Notes: generated by a model from the sequence alone, not told the origin. A stretch of 64,000 nucleotides of DNA from Microbacterium paraoxydans (GCF_018224615.1 NZ_JAGTUK010000002.1:558001-622000), one strand, 5' to 3'. Positions 40,356 to 49,525 are shown, numbered from the stretch's first letter. Program-made: numbers and translations.

Positions 40356-41285
40356 ATGAAGCTCCGTGCTCTCCCCGCCCTCGCCGGCGCCGCGATCCTC
40401 GCGCTCGGCCTCGCCGCCTGCGCCGGAACGGCCGAAGCCACCGACGCCCCCGGCGACGGGCAGTCCGCCAGCGCGAGCGGCTACGCCGTCGACGAGAACA
40501 CGCTGGTCTTCGGCGTCGTCCCCGACTCCGTCGACACCGAGACCAACTACCAGCCGCTCATGGACTACATCGCGAAGGTCACCGGCAAGACCGTCGAGTA
40601 CCACGAGTCCACCGACTACGCGGCCCTCATCGAAGCCGCCGTCGCCGGCAAGGTCGACGTCGCCTCGTTCTCCGGCTTCACCTACGTCACGGCCACCAAC
40701 AACGGCGCCGAGCTCACCCCGATCTCCTCGATCGTCACCGAGGAGGGCCAGGAGCCGGGCTACTACTCCCAGGCCATCGTCCCCGCCGACAGCGACATCT
40801 CCAGCCTGAAGGACTTCGCGGGTAAGAAGGTCTGCTTCGTCGACCCGTCGTCGACCTCCGGCTACCTCTTCCCGTCGTACAACCTCATCAAGGCCGGCAT
40901 CGACCCGCAGGCCGACATCACCCCGGTGTTCGCGGGCAAGCACGACGTGAGCGTGCAGAAGGTCGGCGAGGGCGTCGAGTGCGAGGTCGGCTTCGCCGAG
41001 GACTCCGAGGTCGAGAAGTCCGACAAGGTGAAGGTGGTGGCCGAGACCATGGTCCCCGGCGCGCCGCTCGTCTACTCCTCCTCGCTTCCCGACGACGTGG
41101 CGACGCAGCTCGTCGACGCGCTGAGCGAGGTCACAATCGACGACATCATCGCCGCCGGCATCGACAGCGCCGACTCCGACGCGTTCCGCAGCGTCTTCTA
41201 CGCCACCAAGCCGGTCGACGACGAGTACTACGACCTGATCCGCGACATCTGCACCGAGACCGAAGCGGAGCAGTGCCAGGGCTGA
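40356..41285 (+). CDS. phnD: Phosphonate ABC transporter substrate-binding lipoprotein
   Basis: Lipoprotein of 309 residues: signal peptide with lipobox LAAC (Cys ~22), a short linker and a PhnD-type periplasmic-binding fold (LVFGVVPDSVDTETNYQPLMDYIAKVTGK, VDVASFSGFTYV, VCFVDPSSTSGYLFPSYNLIKAG). The Ser/Thr-rich DPSSTSG segment contacts the phosphonate or phosphite group in characterised members. First gene of the phosphonate operon and divergent from the GntR regulator. Confidence 0.92.
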   Translation: MKLRALPALAGAAILALGLAACAGTAEATDAPGDGQSASASGYAVDENTLVFGVVPDSVDTETNYQPLMDYIAKVTGKTVEYHESTDYAALIEAAVAGKVDVASFSGFTYVTATNNGAELTPISSIVTEEGQEPGYYSQAIVPADSDISSLKDFAGKKVCFVDPSSTSGYLFPSYNLIKAGIDPQADITPVFAGKHDVSVQKVGEGVECEVGFAEDSEVEKSDKVKVVAETMVPGAPLVYSSSLPDDVATQLVDALSEVTIDDIIAAGIDSADSDAFRSVFYATKPVDDEYYDLIRDICTETEAEQCQG

Positions 41286-41303
41286 GCCGCCTGACACCCC
41301 CTC

Positions 41304-41363
41304 CGTCTCGCTGACGCTCGCTCAGGACCCCGATCGCGGTTCCTGAGCGAGCGGAGCGAGACG
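41304..41363. repeat. REP-type palindromic element between phnD and phnC
   Basis: CGTCTCGCT...GCTCGCTCAGGA is mirrored by TCCTGAGCGAGC...AGCGAGACG around a ~13-nt centre. The CTGAGCGAGC-AGCGAGAC core resembles the extragenic palindromes common in Microbacteriaceae and relatives. It lies between operon genes, where it could stabilise the 3' end of phnD mRNA and allow more binding protein than ATPase to be made. Confidence 0.75.
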
Positions 41364-41401
41364 AAGGACCCCTCCACTCACGAACACCCAGGAGCGACGC
41401 C

Positions 41402-42229
41402 ATGACCGCGGCACCCGACACCCTCATCCGTCTCGACGGCGTGACCAAGACCTTCGGCCAGACCACCGCGCTGAACGACGTGACGCTCACCGTCGCGCGG
41501 GGCGAGATCGTCGTGCTGCTCGGCCTCTCCGGCTCCGGGAAGTCCACGCTGCTGCGCCACCTCGACGGGCTCGAGCTCCCCACGTCCGGCGGGGTCGAGG
41601 TGCTCGGCGCCGCCGTGCCCGCGCTGAAGGGCCGCGCGCTGCGCGAACTGCGCAGTCGCGTCGGCTTCATCTTCCAGCAGTTCGAGCTCGTGCCATCGCT
41701 GACCGTGCTGGAGAACGTGCTCACGGGGTCGCTGTCCCGCGTGCGCGGCCCCCGCCTCGGCCTCTGGGGATACTCCCGCGCCGCGAAGCTCACCGCCCTG
41801 GAGCACCTCGACCGGGTCGGCCTGCTCGACCGCGCCTACCAGCGCAGCGACACCCTCTCGGGCGGACAGCAGCAGCGCGTGGCCATCGCGAGAGCGCTCA
41901 TGCAGAAGCCCGCGATCCTCCTGGCCGACGAGCCGGTCGCCTCCCTCGACCCCGAGTCGAGCGAACAGGTCATGGCGCTCATCCGGGGCATCGCGGCCGA
42001 CGAGGGGCTCACGGTCGTGTGCAGCCTGCACCAGGTCGACCTCGCGATCAGCTGGGCCGACCGCATCGTCGGGCTCCGCCACGGCGAGGTCGTGCTCGAC
42101 ACCCCGACCGACGGCCTGAGCAAGGCGGAGGTCATGGAGATCTACGGCCGCGTGGCCACCAGCACCGCGGAGATCCGGGCGGTGCAGGTCGAGCTGGCCG
42201 ACGCCGCAGCCCCGGCGGGCGTGGCATGA
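41402..42229 (+). CDS. phnC: Phosphonate ABC transporter ATPase
   Basis: ABC ATPase of 275 residues with Walker A GLSGSGKST, the Q-loop in FIFQQFELVPSLTV, signature LSGGQQQRVAIARALM, Walker B ILLADEPVASLDP and the H-loop in CSLHQVDLA. The insertion between Q-loop and signature (LTGSLSRVRGPRLGLWG) is typical of PhnC. It overlaps the permease gene by ATGA. Confidence 0.95.
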   Translation: MTAAPDTLIRLDGVTKTFGQTTALNDVTLTVARGEIVVLLGLSGSGKSTLLRHLDGLELPTSGGVEVLGAAVPALKGRALRELRSRVGFIFQQFELVPSLTVLENVLTGSLSRVRGPRLGLWGYSRAAKLTALEHLDRVGLLDRAYQRSDTLSGGQQQRVAIARALMQKPAILLADEPVASLDPESSEQVMALIRGIAADEGLTVVCSLHQVDLAISWADRIVGLRHGEVVLDTPTDGLSKAEVMEIYGRVATSTAEIRAVQVELADAAAPAGVA

Positions 42230-44001
42230 CCGCGCTCGACACCTCGGCGGGCTCCGCCACCGCGCCCCGCGACACCGCACGCCGGGAAGGCGGCACGCCG
42301 ACGGGAAGCGGCGGGGGCACGCGTGCGGACCGCGCGCCGAAGCGGCCGCTCTCGCCCGAGCGCATCGCCGCCGGGCTCACGCTCGTCGCGCTGATCGTGC
42401 TCGGGATCCTCGCGGTGCGCGACGTCGGCATCTCCCTGCCCGCCATGCTGCAGAGCTGGGGCAACGCGCAGAACTTCCTCGCCCGGGTGGGAGGGCTGTC
42501 GTTCCCCGAGCCCGCCGACCTCGCCTGGCTCATCGCCCTCACCGTCGGACTCGTGCTCGTCGGAACCCTGCTCGCCGCCGTGCTGTCGGTGCCGATCGCC
42601 TACCTCGCCGCATCGAACACCACGCCGGGCGCGGTCTGGCGGGCCGCGGCCCGCTTCGTCGGCGTGCTCACGCGCGCCCTGCCCGACGTGGTGCTGGCCA
42701 TGGCCTTCGTGCTGATGTTCTCGCTCGGCACGCTGCCGGGCATCCTCGCGATCGGCATCCACTCGATCGGGATGATCTCGAAGATGTTCGCCGACGCGAT
42801 CGAGCAGATCGACGAGGGACCCCGCCTCGCGATCCGCGCGGCCGGAGGATCGAAGCTGCAGGAGTTCACGGCGGGCATCCTGCCCCAGGTGCTGCCGAGC
42901 TGGGTGGCCACCGTGCTGCACCGCAACGACATCAACCTGCGCGGCAGCGTCGTGCTCGGCTACGTGGGCGTCGCCGGGCTGGGCCTGGAGATGTCGTACG
43001 CGTTCAAGGCGCTCAACTACGGCAAGGGCCTCGGCATCGCCCTGGTCATCTTCGTGCTCTGCGTCGCGATGGAGGTCGTGTCGAGCCTGGTGCGCGGCGC
43101 CATGCTGGGCGAGCAGCGGCACACGCGCTCCTGGATCGACCGCCTCGTGCACCCGCGCCTGCGCTCCCGCCCCGCCGCCCCGCATCCCCGCGCCGAGTGG
43201 GCTGCCACGCCGCAGACCGCCGTGCGACGCCCCTGGACCGCGCAGCGCGTGCGGCACACTATCGCGGGGCTCGTGGCCGTGCTGGTCGTGGTCGGCAGCG
43301 TGGCGGTCAGCCAGATCGCGTGGCTCGACCTCTTCACGTTCTGGGCCAAGCTGCCCGAGGTCGCCGCGCGCTTCTGGCCGCCGTCGTTCGGCAGCTACGA
43401 CGCCCTCGCGATGCTGGAGGCCATGCGCGAGACCGTGGCGATCGCGCTCGCCGCGACCGTGCTCACGCTGCTGCCCTCGCTGCTGCTCGGCTCTCTCGCC
43501 GCGCGCAACGTCGCCCCGACCGGAGCCGTGCGGGGAACCGCGCGCCTGCTCCTGGTCGGCATCCGCGGCATCCCGGAACTGATCCTCGCGATCGTGCTGG
43601 TCGTGATCACCGGACTCGGGGCCCAGGCCGGGGTGATCGCGCTCGCGATCGGCGGCATCGGGCTGCTGGGCAAGCTCATCGCCGACTCGTTCGAGGAGGT
43701 CGACCGCGGCCCCGAGCGCGCGCTGCACGCGGTGGGCGCCACACGGCTGCAGACCTACACGGCCGCCACCGTGCCGCAGGGGACGCGGGCTCTCATCGGC
43801 CACGGCTTCTACATGCTCGACACGAACATCCGCGCGGCCACGATCCTCGGCATCGTCGGCGGAGGCGGCGTGGGCTACTACCTGCTCAACGCCAGCCAGG
43901 GCTCGCGATACGAGACCGTCACGGCCATCGTGCTGATGATCCTGGTGACCGTGCTCGCGGTGGAGGGTCTCGCGATGTGGATGAGGAAGGTGTTCCGATG
44001 A
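42226..44001 (+). CDS. phnE: Fused phosphonate ABC permease (PhnE-PhnE)
   Basis: Permease of 591 residues made of two tandem PhnE units (about 45-300 and 355-590), each with ~6 TM helices and its own coupling-helix region (IDEGPRLAIRAAGGSKLQEF and VDRGPERALHAVGATRLQTY). One polypeptide therefore replaces the usual homodimer or two-gene pair. A Gly/Arg/Thr-rich N-terminal tail precedes the first unit. Coupled by ATGA on both sides to phnC and the FAD oxidoreductase gene. Confidence 0.93.
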   Translation: MTALDTSAGSATAPRDTARREGGTPTGSGGGTRADRAPKRPLSPERIAAGLTLVALIVLGILAVRDVGISLPAMLQSWGNAQNFLARVGGLSFPEPADLAWLIALTVGLVLVGTLLAAVLSVPIAYLAASNTTPGAVWRAAARFVGVLTRALPDVVLAMAFVLMFSLGTLPGILAIGIHSIGMISKMFADAIEQIDEGPRLAIRAAGGSKLQEFTAGILPQVLPSWVATVLHRNDINLRGSVVLGYVGVAGLGLEMSYAFKALNYGKGLGIALVIFVLCVAMEVVSSLVRGAMLGEQRHTRSWIDRLVHPRLRSRPAAPHPRAEWAATPQTAVRRPWTAQRVRHTIAGLVAVLVVVGSVAVSQIAWLDLFTFWAKLPEVAARFWPPSFGSYDALAMLEAMRETVAIALAATVLTLLPSLLLGSLAARNVAPTGAVRGTARLLLVGIRGIPELILAIVLVVITGLGAQAGVIALAIGGIGLLGKLIADSFEEVDRGPERALHAVGATRLQTYTAATVPQGTRALIGHGFYMLDTNIRAATILGIVGGGGVGYYLLNASQGSRYETVTAIVLMILVTVLAVEGLAMWMRKVFR

Positions 44002-45134
44002 CCACCACCACCACGGCCGACGTGGTCGTGATCGGCTCCGGCATCGTCGGTCTCGGTGCCGCGTACGCCGCGGTGCGCCGCGGCCTGCGAGTGACGGTGA
44101 TCGACCGCAGCACCGCGCCCGTCGGGGCGACCATCCGCAACTTCGGGCACCTGTGCATCGGGGCCCAGGGCGGAGACGCCCGCCGCTACGCCGACGCCTC
44201 GCGCGACCTGTGGCTGCGGCTCGCGCGCGACGCCGGGTTCTGGCTGCGCGAGTCCGGCACGCTCATCGCCGCCCGCCACCCGGACGAGCTCCAGGTGCTC
44301 GAGGTCGCGGCGCGCGACGGCGGGCTCCGGCTGCTGGACACGGACGAGCTCGTGCGCCGGGCGCCGCTGCGCCGCGACGGGCTGCACGGCGGCGCGCTGA
44401 TCGAGGCCGACCTGCAGACCGATCCGCGCACGGCCGCCACCGCGATCGTGCGGCACCTGGCCGACCGCGGCGTCGACTTCCGGTTCCGCACCGCCGCCAC
44501 CGCCCTGACCGCCGGACGGGTCGAGACCACGCGCGGCCCGATCGACGCCGGCACGGTCGTGGTGGCCACGGGCCACGACCTCGACCACCTGCTGCCCGAG
44601 GTCGCCGAACGGCACGCGGTGCAGCGCTGCACGCTCGACATGATGCGCATCGCCGCCACGCTGCCGCGACCGCTGTCCGCGCCGCTGCTGACCGGGTGGT
44701 CGCTCGTGCGGTACGGCCGCTTCGCCGGCACCCCGGAGGCGGCCGCCGTGCGCGCGCGCCTGCACGCCGAGCGGCCCGACCTCGCCGCGCTCGACCTCAA
44801 CCAGATGTACACGCAACTGCCGGACGGGACGCTGATCCTGGGCGACTCGCACGCGACCGCGGCCGACGCCGACCCGTTCCAGCCCGAAGCCGCGTTCGCC
44901 GCGTTCCTCGCGGAAGCCGAGGCGCTGTTCGACCTGCCGGCACCGCGGGTCATCGAGCGCTGGCAGGGCGTGTACGCCAAGGGCCCGCGCGAGTTCCTCG
45001 TCGACCGCGACCGCGACGGTGCCCTCGTGCTCGCCGCCACCACCGGTATCGGCATGACCTGCGGGCTCGGACTCGCCGAGCTCACCCTCACCGCGGCCCT
45101 GGACGGGGCAGCCGCTCTGGAAGGAACACCATGA
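43998..45134 (+). CDS. Phosphonate-associated FAD-dependent oxidoreductase (TIGR03364 type)
   Basis: DAO-family flavoenzyme of 378 residues: dinucleotide-binding VVVIGSGIVGLGAAYAAVRRG at the start, ATIRNFGHLCIGAQGG, DLQTDPRTAA and a C-terminal GIGMTCGLGLAELTL. Members found next to phosphonatase genes oxidatively deaminate 2-aminoethylphosphonate derivatives such as N-methyl-AEP, giving phosphonoacetaldehyde. Its place between transporter and HAD hydrolase fits that step; no PhnW transaminase is present. The exact substrate is inferred. Confidence 0.85.
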   Translation: MTTTTTADVVVIGSGIVGLGAAYAAVRRGLRVTVIDRSTAPVGATIRNFGHLCIGAQGGDARRYADASRDLWLRLARDAGFWLRESGTLIAARHPDELQVLEVAARDGGLRLLDTDELVRRAPLRRDGLHGGALIEADLQTDPRTAATAIVRHLADRGVDFRFRTAATALTAGRVETTRGPIDAGTVVVATGHDLDHLLPEVAERHAVQRCTLDMMRIAATLPRPLSAPLLTGWSLVRYGRFAGTPEAAAVRARLHAERPDLAALDLNQMYTQLPDGTLILGDSHATAADADPFQPEAAFAAFLAEAEALFDLPAPRVIERWQGVYAKGPREFLVDRDRDGALVLAATTGIGMTCGLGLAELTLTAALDGAAALEGTP

Positions 45135-45838
45135 CCACTCCGATCGAACTCGTCGTCCTCGACATGGCCGGCACGACCGTGCACGACGACGGCGTGGTGG
45201 AACAGGCGTTCCAGCGGGCCGCCGAGCGCACCGGCGTCGCCGCGCGGCTCCCGCTGGACGAGGCTCTCGACTACGTGCGGGCGACGATGGGGCAGTCGAA
45301 GCTCGACGTGTTCCTGCACCTCGCGGACGGCGACCTGGCTGCCGCGGAGCGCGCGACCGCGGCGTTCGAGGAGGCGTACGCGGAACTCGTCACCACGCAC
45401 GGCGTGAGCGAGGTGCCCGGGGCGGCCGAGGCGATCCGCGGGCTCAAGGACGCGGGGCTCGCGGTCGCCCTCACGACCGGCTTCGCGCCCGTGACACGGC
45501 AGGCCCTGATCGACGGGCTCGGGTGGGGCGACCTCGTCGACGTGGCGCTGTCGCCCGTGGACGCGGGTCGCGGCCGTCCTGCTCCCGATCTCGTGCTCAC
45601 CGCGCTCCTGCGCACCGGGGCCTCCGCGGTCGACGCGGTCGCGGTGGTGGGCGACACCGTGAGCGACGTGCAGTCCGGGCGCCGCGCGGGTGCCGGGTTC
45701 GTGGCGGGCGTGCTCACGGGTGCGCACGACAGGGCGGCGCTGAGCGGCGCGGGAGCCCACGCCGTGCTCGCCGACGTGACCGCCCTGCGCGGCGCGCTCG
45801 CCCAGCGCGAACTGCTGCCCGCCGTGGCCGCCCGCTGA
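45131..45838 (+). CDS. Phosphonatase-like HAD hydrolase (PhnX-like)
   Basis: HAD enzyme of 235 residues: nucleophile motif VVLDMAGTTVHDDG, a cap domain with MGQSKLDVFLHL whose Lys corresponds to the Schiff-base lysine of phosphonoacetaldehyde hydrolase, motif II LTTGFAP and motif IV VAVVGDTVSDVQSG. It should cleave the C-P bond of phosphonoacetaldehyde to phosphate and acetaldehyde. Overlaps the FAD oxidoreductase gene by ATGA. Confidence 0.88.
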   Translation: MTTPIELVVLDMAGTTVHDDGVVEQAFQRAAERTGVAARLPLDEALDYVRATMGQSKLDVFLHLADGDLAAAERATAAFEEAYAELVTTHGVSEVPGAAEAIRGLKDAGLAVALTTGFAPVTRQALIDGLGWGDLVDVALSPVDAGRGRPAPDLVLTALLRTGASAVDAVAVVGDTVSDVQSGRRAGAGFVAGVLTGAHDRAALSGAGAHAVLADVTALRGALAQRELLPAVAAR

Positions 45839-45848
45839 GACCCCGGCC

Positions 45849-46937
45849 ATGGGAACCCTGCTGATCCGGCCGCCCGGCCACCGGAGGGACGTCGCGCTGC
45901 GCCCGGCCGCCACGGCCATGGTGTGGGTCGGCGAAGGGCACCCGCACGAGACCATCGCGGTGCCCGGGGTGGCGCTCGGCGACCGTGACGTGCTGGTCGC
46001 GGTCGAGCTGTCCACGATCTGCGGCTCCGACGTGCACACCGTGCAGGGGCGGCGAGCAGCCCCCACCCCGCTCGTGCTCGGGCACGAGAGCGTCGGACGG
46101 GTCATCGCGCTGGGCGACGCCGGGGCGGACGCGGTCGACGGCACCCCGCTGCGCATCGGCGACCGCGTGGTGTGGTCGGTCACGGTGTCGTGCGGCACGT
46201 GCGATCGCTGCCGGCGCGGGCTCACCCAAAAGTGCCGCGACCTCGGCAAGTACGGCCACGACAGGGTGGGTGTGCACGGCGACCTCACCGGGGCGTTCGC
46301 GAGCCACGTGCAACTGCGCGCCGGTACGGCCATCGCCCGGGTGCCGGAGTCGCTGCCCGCCGCCGTGCTCGCACCGGCCGGATGCGCGACCGCGACCGCG
46401 TGGGCCGCCGTGGCCAGGGCGGCGCGCGACCTCGACCTGGAGGGTGCCGCGGTGCGGGTGCACGGCGCCGGCCTCGTGGGGCTCACGGCCGCGGCCATCG
46501 CGGTGGAACAGGGCGCGGTCGTGGAGGTGCGCGACCCGGATGCCGCGCGCCGCGCGGTCGCCGCGCGGTTCGGCGCCACCGCGCTCGAGCGCGACCCGGA
46601 CGTGGTGATCGAGGCGTCGGGCCATGCGGTCGGCGAAGCGCTCGCGGGCGTCGCGGTCGGCGGGACCGTGGTGCTGGTCGGCAGCGTGTTCCCCGCGACC
46701 CCCGTGGCGTTCGACGCGGAGGCGGTGGTGCGCGGGCTCGTGACGGTGACCGGCGTGCACAACTACACGGCCGACGACCTTGCGGCCGCGGTCGGGTTCC
46801 TCGCGGGCCGCGGTCGCGCGTACCCGTTCGCGGATGCGGTCGGTGCGGTGCGGTCGCTGCACGACCTGGACGCGGCGCTCGCCGAGGCCGGAGCGCCCGG
46901 TGCGCCCCTGCGGGTCGCGGTGGCTCCCGGCCGCTGA
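45849..46937 (+). CDS. Phosphonate-associated zinc alcohol dehydrogenase (TIGR03366 type)
   Basis: Medium-chain dehydrogenase of 362 residues. Catalytic-zinc ligands are in STICGSDVHT, the LGHESVGRV His-Glu pair and the Cys-rich SCGTCDRCRRGLTQKC for structural zinc; the Rossmann motif is VHGAGLVGLTAA. It starts 10 nt after the HAD gene. The most likely job is conversion of the acetaldehyde, or another aldehyde, released by the phosphonatase. A start at Met24 is possible. Confidence 0.85.
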   Translation: MGTLLIRPPGHRRDVALRPAATAMVWVGEGHPHETIAVPGVALGDRDVLVAVELSTICGSDVHTVQGRRAAPTPLVLGHESVGRVIALGDAGADAVDGTPLRIGDRVVWSVTVSCGTCDRCRRGLTQKCRDLGKYGHDRVGVHGDLTGAFASHVQLRAGTAIARVPESLPAAVLAPAGCATATAWAAVARAARDLDLEGAAVRVHGAGLVGLTAAAIAVEQGAVVEVRDPDAARRAVAARFGATALERDPDVVIEASGHAVGEALAGVAVGGTVVLVGSVFPATPVAFDAEAVVRGLVTVTGVHNYTADDLAAAVGFLAGRGRAYPFADAVGAVRSLHDLDAALAEAGAPGAPLRVAVAPGR

Positions 46938-46940
46938 GCC

Positions 46941-47450
46941 TCAGTCGGTGCCGGTGCGGCGGGGTCCGGCGGGGTGCAGGGCCTCGGCGTGGAACGCGAG
47001 CAGGCGCACGGCCGCGTCGACGCTCGCCGACAGCACCTCGTCGGGGTCGCCGGTGAGGGCGAGACGCCGGTGACCGCTGTCGTCCGCGGTCGCCCATCCC
47101 AGGTACACGGTCCCCGCGGGGTGCCCGCCCTCGGGACCGGGGCCGCCGACGCCCGTGGTCGACACGCAGATATCCGCATCGAACAGCTCGCGCGCCCCGG
47201 TGGCGAGCTGCTCCGCGCACGCGGCCGACGTCGGATCGGTGCCCGGCGTGAGACCCAGCACGCGCTCCTTCACCTCGGTGAAGTACGCCACGATGCCGCC
47301 GGCGAACCAGCCGGATGCGCCCTCGCCCGCGCCGATCGTGTTGGCCAGGCGCCCGGAGGTGAGCGACTCCGCCACGCTCACCCGCAGTCCGCGCGTGCGG
47401 GCGAGCTCGCTCAGCCGCTCCAGCTCGGGGACCTCGGTCGGCGCGGTCAT
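46941..47450 (-). CDS. CinA C-terminal-domain protein (NMN amidohydrolase)
   Basis: Protein of 169 residues, the PncC-type domain that deamidates nicotinamide mononucleotide in the pyridine-nucleotide salvage cycle. VSVAESLTSGRLANTIG with the catalytic Ser and Thr, and VSTTGVGGPGPEGGHPAGTVYLG are the family signatures. ATG 47450 has GAGGAGGG upstream; the longer ORF is not needed. It converges with the dehydrogenase gene at a three-base gap. Confidence 0.9.
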   Translation of the reverse strand: MTAPTEVPELERLSELARTRGLRVSVAESLTSGRLANTIGAGEGASGWFAGGIVAYFTEVKERVLGLTPGTDPTSAACAEQLATGARELFDADICVSTTGVGGPGPEGGHPAGTVYLGWATADDSGHRRLALTGDPDEVLSASVDAAVRLLAFHAEALHPAGPRRTGTD

Positions 47451-47672
47451 CGGCGGCCCTCCTCGCGCGTGATCGTCATGGGCGATCCTCTCCTTGCGTG
47501 CAGCCCGCATCGGTCGGCGGGTCTTCGTCGAGGTTAGGAGACCGGGAGCCCTCGGGCCCAGGGGTTGACAGGGTCGGGCGTCGGCGTCAAGGCCCTCGTC
47601 CGCCCTGCTGGCCGTCGCCAGAGTCGTGTCGTCGGGGAGGGCGGTCTCCTCCCCGTGAACGAGGAGGCGAAG

Positions 47673-47786
47673 ATGACGGAGGAGACGCGGGACACCCCCG
47701 GCATGCGGACGGTGTTCTGGATCTGGGCGGGAGTCATCGGCGTGGGGCTGGCGATCATGATCGGTCTGCCGCTGGGAGGGCGATGA
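47673..47786 (+). CDS. Small single-TM protein
   Basis: Protein of 37 residues from ATG 47673 (after a GGAGG site), with one TM helix (FWIWAGVIGVGLAIMIGL) near the C-terminus. Its stop overlaps the ATG of the next membrane protein (ATGA), so they are made together. A GTG at 47655 would add six residues. Function unknown. Confidence 0.65.
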   Translation: MTEETRDTPGMRTVFWIWAGVIGVGLAIMIGLPLGGR

Positions 47787-48466
47787 CCGTGCGGAGCCGG
47801 ATCAAGGACCACGCCCTCAGCCTGTTCTTCCTCGCGCTGTTCGCCGCCGCGCTGATCGGGCAGTCGGTCGCGGGGTATCTGCGCAACAACGACGAGCTGC
47901 TCGATCACGGCCAGCCGCCGATCGGCTTCGGCGACTTCGTGTGGTCGAGCGACTTCGCGGTCGACGTCGCCGAGAACTGGCAGTCGGAGTTCCTGCAGTT
48001 CTTCCTCTTCATCGCGGCGACCATCTGGTTCGTGCAGAAGGGATCGCCGGAGTCGAAGAAGCCGGGCGACGAGGGGCCCGGCAGTGACGAGGACCAGCTG
48101 GTGGGCGAACACGCCCGCCCCGACTCTCCGCGATGGGCCAGGGCGGGCGGGTGGCGTGCGGCCGTGTTCGGCAACTCGCTGCTGATCGTGATGGGCGTCG
48201 TGTTCGTGCTGTCGTGGTTCGCGCAGTCGCTCGCCGGCACGGTGGTGATGAACGCGGAGAACGCCATGCACGGGGCGGCCGCGATCACGTGGTTCGACTA
48301 CGTGACGGGTGCGGACTTCTGGGACCGCACGCTGCAGAACTGGCAGTCGGAATTCCTCGCGGTGGGCACCATGGTGGCCTTCGCGATCTACCTGCGCCAG
48401 CGCGGCTCAGCGGAGTCGAAGCCCGTCGGCACCCCGCACCATCAGTCGGCCTTGGAGTCCGACTGA
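47783..48466 (+). CDS. DUF6766-type membrane protein
   Basis: Protein of 227 residues with four TM helices in two related halves: each half has a TM, an exposed segment with a Trp-Gln-Ser-Glu-Phe-Leu motif (NWQSEFLQFFLF and NWQSEFLAVGTMV) and a second TM. The internal duplication and the repeated NWQSEFL are characteristic of this uncharacterised family, common in soil actinobacteria and proteobacteria. It overlaps the convergent FHA gene by 25 bases. Confidence 0.75.
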   Translation: MTVRSRIKDHALSLFFLALFAAALIGQSVAGYLRNNDELLDHGQPPIGFGDFVWSSDFAVDVAENWQSEFLQFFLFIAATIWFVQKGSPESKKPGDEGPGSDEDQLVGEHARPDSPRWARAGGWRAAVFGNSLLIVMGVVFVLSWFAQSLAGTVVMNAENAMHGAAAITWFDYVTGADFWDRTLQNWQSEFLAVGTMVAFAIYLRQRGSAESKPVGTPHHQSALESD

Positions 48467-48975
48467 GACTGCTCGTCGTTGACGTCCGCCTGGGACAGGC
48501 GCTCGTCGTCGGGGTCGTAACCGGGCCGCGCGGGCTGCAGCGGCTGGTCGGAGTACTCCCCGCCGAGCCGTCCGCCGTAGGGGCGGCCGTGGTCGGCGAA
48601 CTCCTCGCGGGCGAACACCAGCTCCCACGGGCCGACCGTGAAGCGCGATCCGGTGCGCAGCGTCTCGGTGCGCTCGCCGGGGTGCGTGGCGTCGGCGTCG
48701 GGGTTGGAGTTCATCTCGCCGTCTGCGTGCAGCGTCACCACGTACTCGTCGCGGTCGTCGTGCACGATCGTGGCGTGCAGGGGCTCGGTGTCGGCCAGGC
48801 GCAGCTCGTTGCCGGCCGCGGAGCCGATGCGCACCTCGTCGACGTCGAGCGGGAACTCGGTGCGCTCGTCGTCGCGGCGCACGCGAAGGCGCGGGTTGCC
48901 CGCTCCACGCTCGGCGTGGGTGGTGCCGGGCGTGTAGCCCCCGTCGGGACGGTCGTCGATGTGTCGTGCGTTCAT
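48442..48975 (-). CDS. FHA-domain-like protein
   Basis: Cytoplasmic protein of 177 residues with a forkhead-associated-type core at ~45-125: VRIGSAAGNELRLADTEPLHATIV contains the Arg, Ser, Asn and His positions that read phosphothreonine in FHA domains, followed by TLRTGSRFTVGPWELVF. Acidic disordered tails lie on both sides. Start at ATG 48975 (GAGGAGGG upstream). It is probably a phosphopeptide-binding adaptor, but the partner kinase is not nearby. Confidence 0.72.
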   Translation of the reverse strand: MNARHIDDRPDGGYTPGTTHAERGAGNPRLRVRRDDERTEFPLDVDEVRIGSAAGNELRLADTEPLHATIVHDDRDEYVVTLHADGEMNSNPDADATHPGERTETLRTGSRFTVGPWELVFAREEFADHGRPYGGRLGGEYSDQPLQPARPGYDPDDERLSQADVNDEQSQSDSKAD

Positions 48976-49180
48976 GGCGGTGCCCTCCTCGGGTGTCATG
49001 GGACGAGGCTAGCCCGCGCGGGGATCCCGCGCGGGGGGCTTGACTTCCCGCGGTCGCCCCCTCTGGCGCGCCGTGACAGGCGGAGTTGCGGCCTGCCCCC
49101 GGCGAGGGCATACGCTACCCCCAGGGCACGATTCCGGCGACGGCCGGGCGGGAAACGGATCGACCGAGGAGCATCACCCG

Positions 49181-49525
49181 ATGGGCAAGTTCATCTATGA
49201 GGGCAGCGTCAAGACCGAGATCGAGGACCGCGCCCTCACCCACCTCCAGCTCGTGATCACGGCGAAGCTGCGCCGCGGGGAACCGTTCCCGTTCAGCTGG
49301 CGCGAGGACGCGAGCGTCGGCGGCGGGCGCACCACGGTGTGGATCCAGCCGGGCAGCTCGCTCGTCTTCAAGTACTTCGGCAGCCGGCAGCCGTCGGTCA
49401 ACCGCGCGTGGATCGAGGCGCTCGCGTTCACCGCCAACGCGCCCAGCGGCCTGTACCTGGTGCCGGAACCGGCGGAGGCGGGAGACCAGCCGGGCGGAGA
49501 GACGCCGGTCACCCCGCCGGTCTGA
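49181..49525 (+). CDS. Small DUF7882-type protein
   Basis: Protein of 114 residues, MGKFIYEGSVKTEIEDRAL at the front and a beta-rich body with GGGRTTVWIQPGSSLVFKY and a C-terminal Pro/Glu/Gly tail. Small proteins of this kind recur in Microbacteriaceae, some wrongly labelled DNA ligase; I know no function. GAGGAG lies 8 nt before the ATG, and a GGGGCTTGAC element lies about 137 nt upstream. Confidence 0.7.
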   Translation: MGKFIYEGSVKTEIEDRALTHLQLVITAKLRRGEPFPFSWREDASVGGGRTTVWIQPGSSLVFKYFGSRQPSVNRAWIEALAFTANAPSGLYLVPEPAEAGDQPGGETPVTPPV

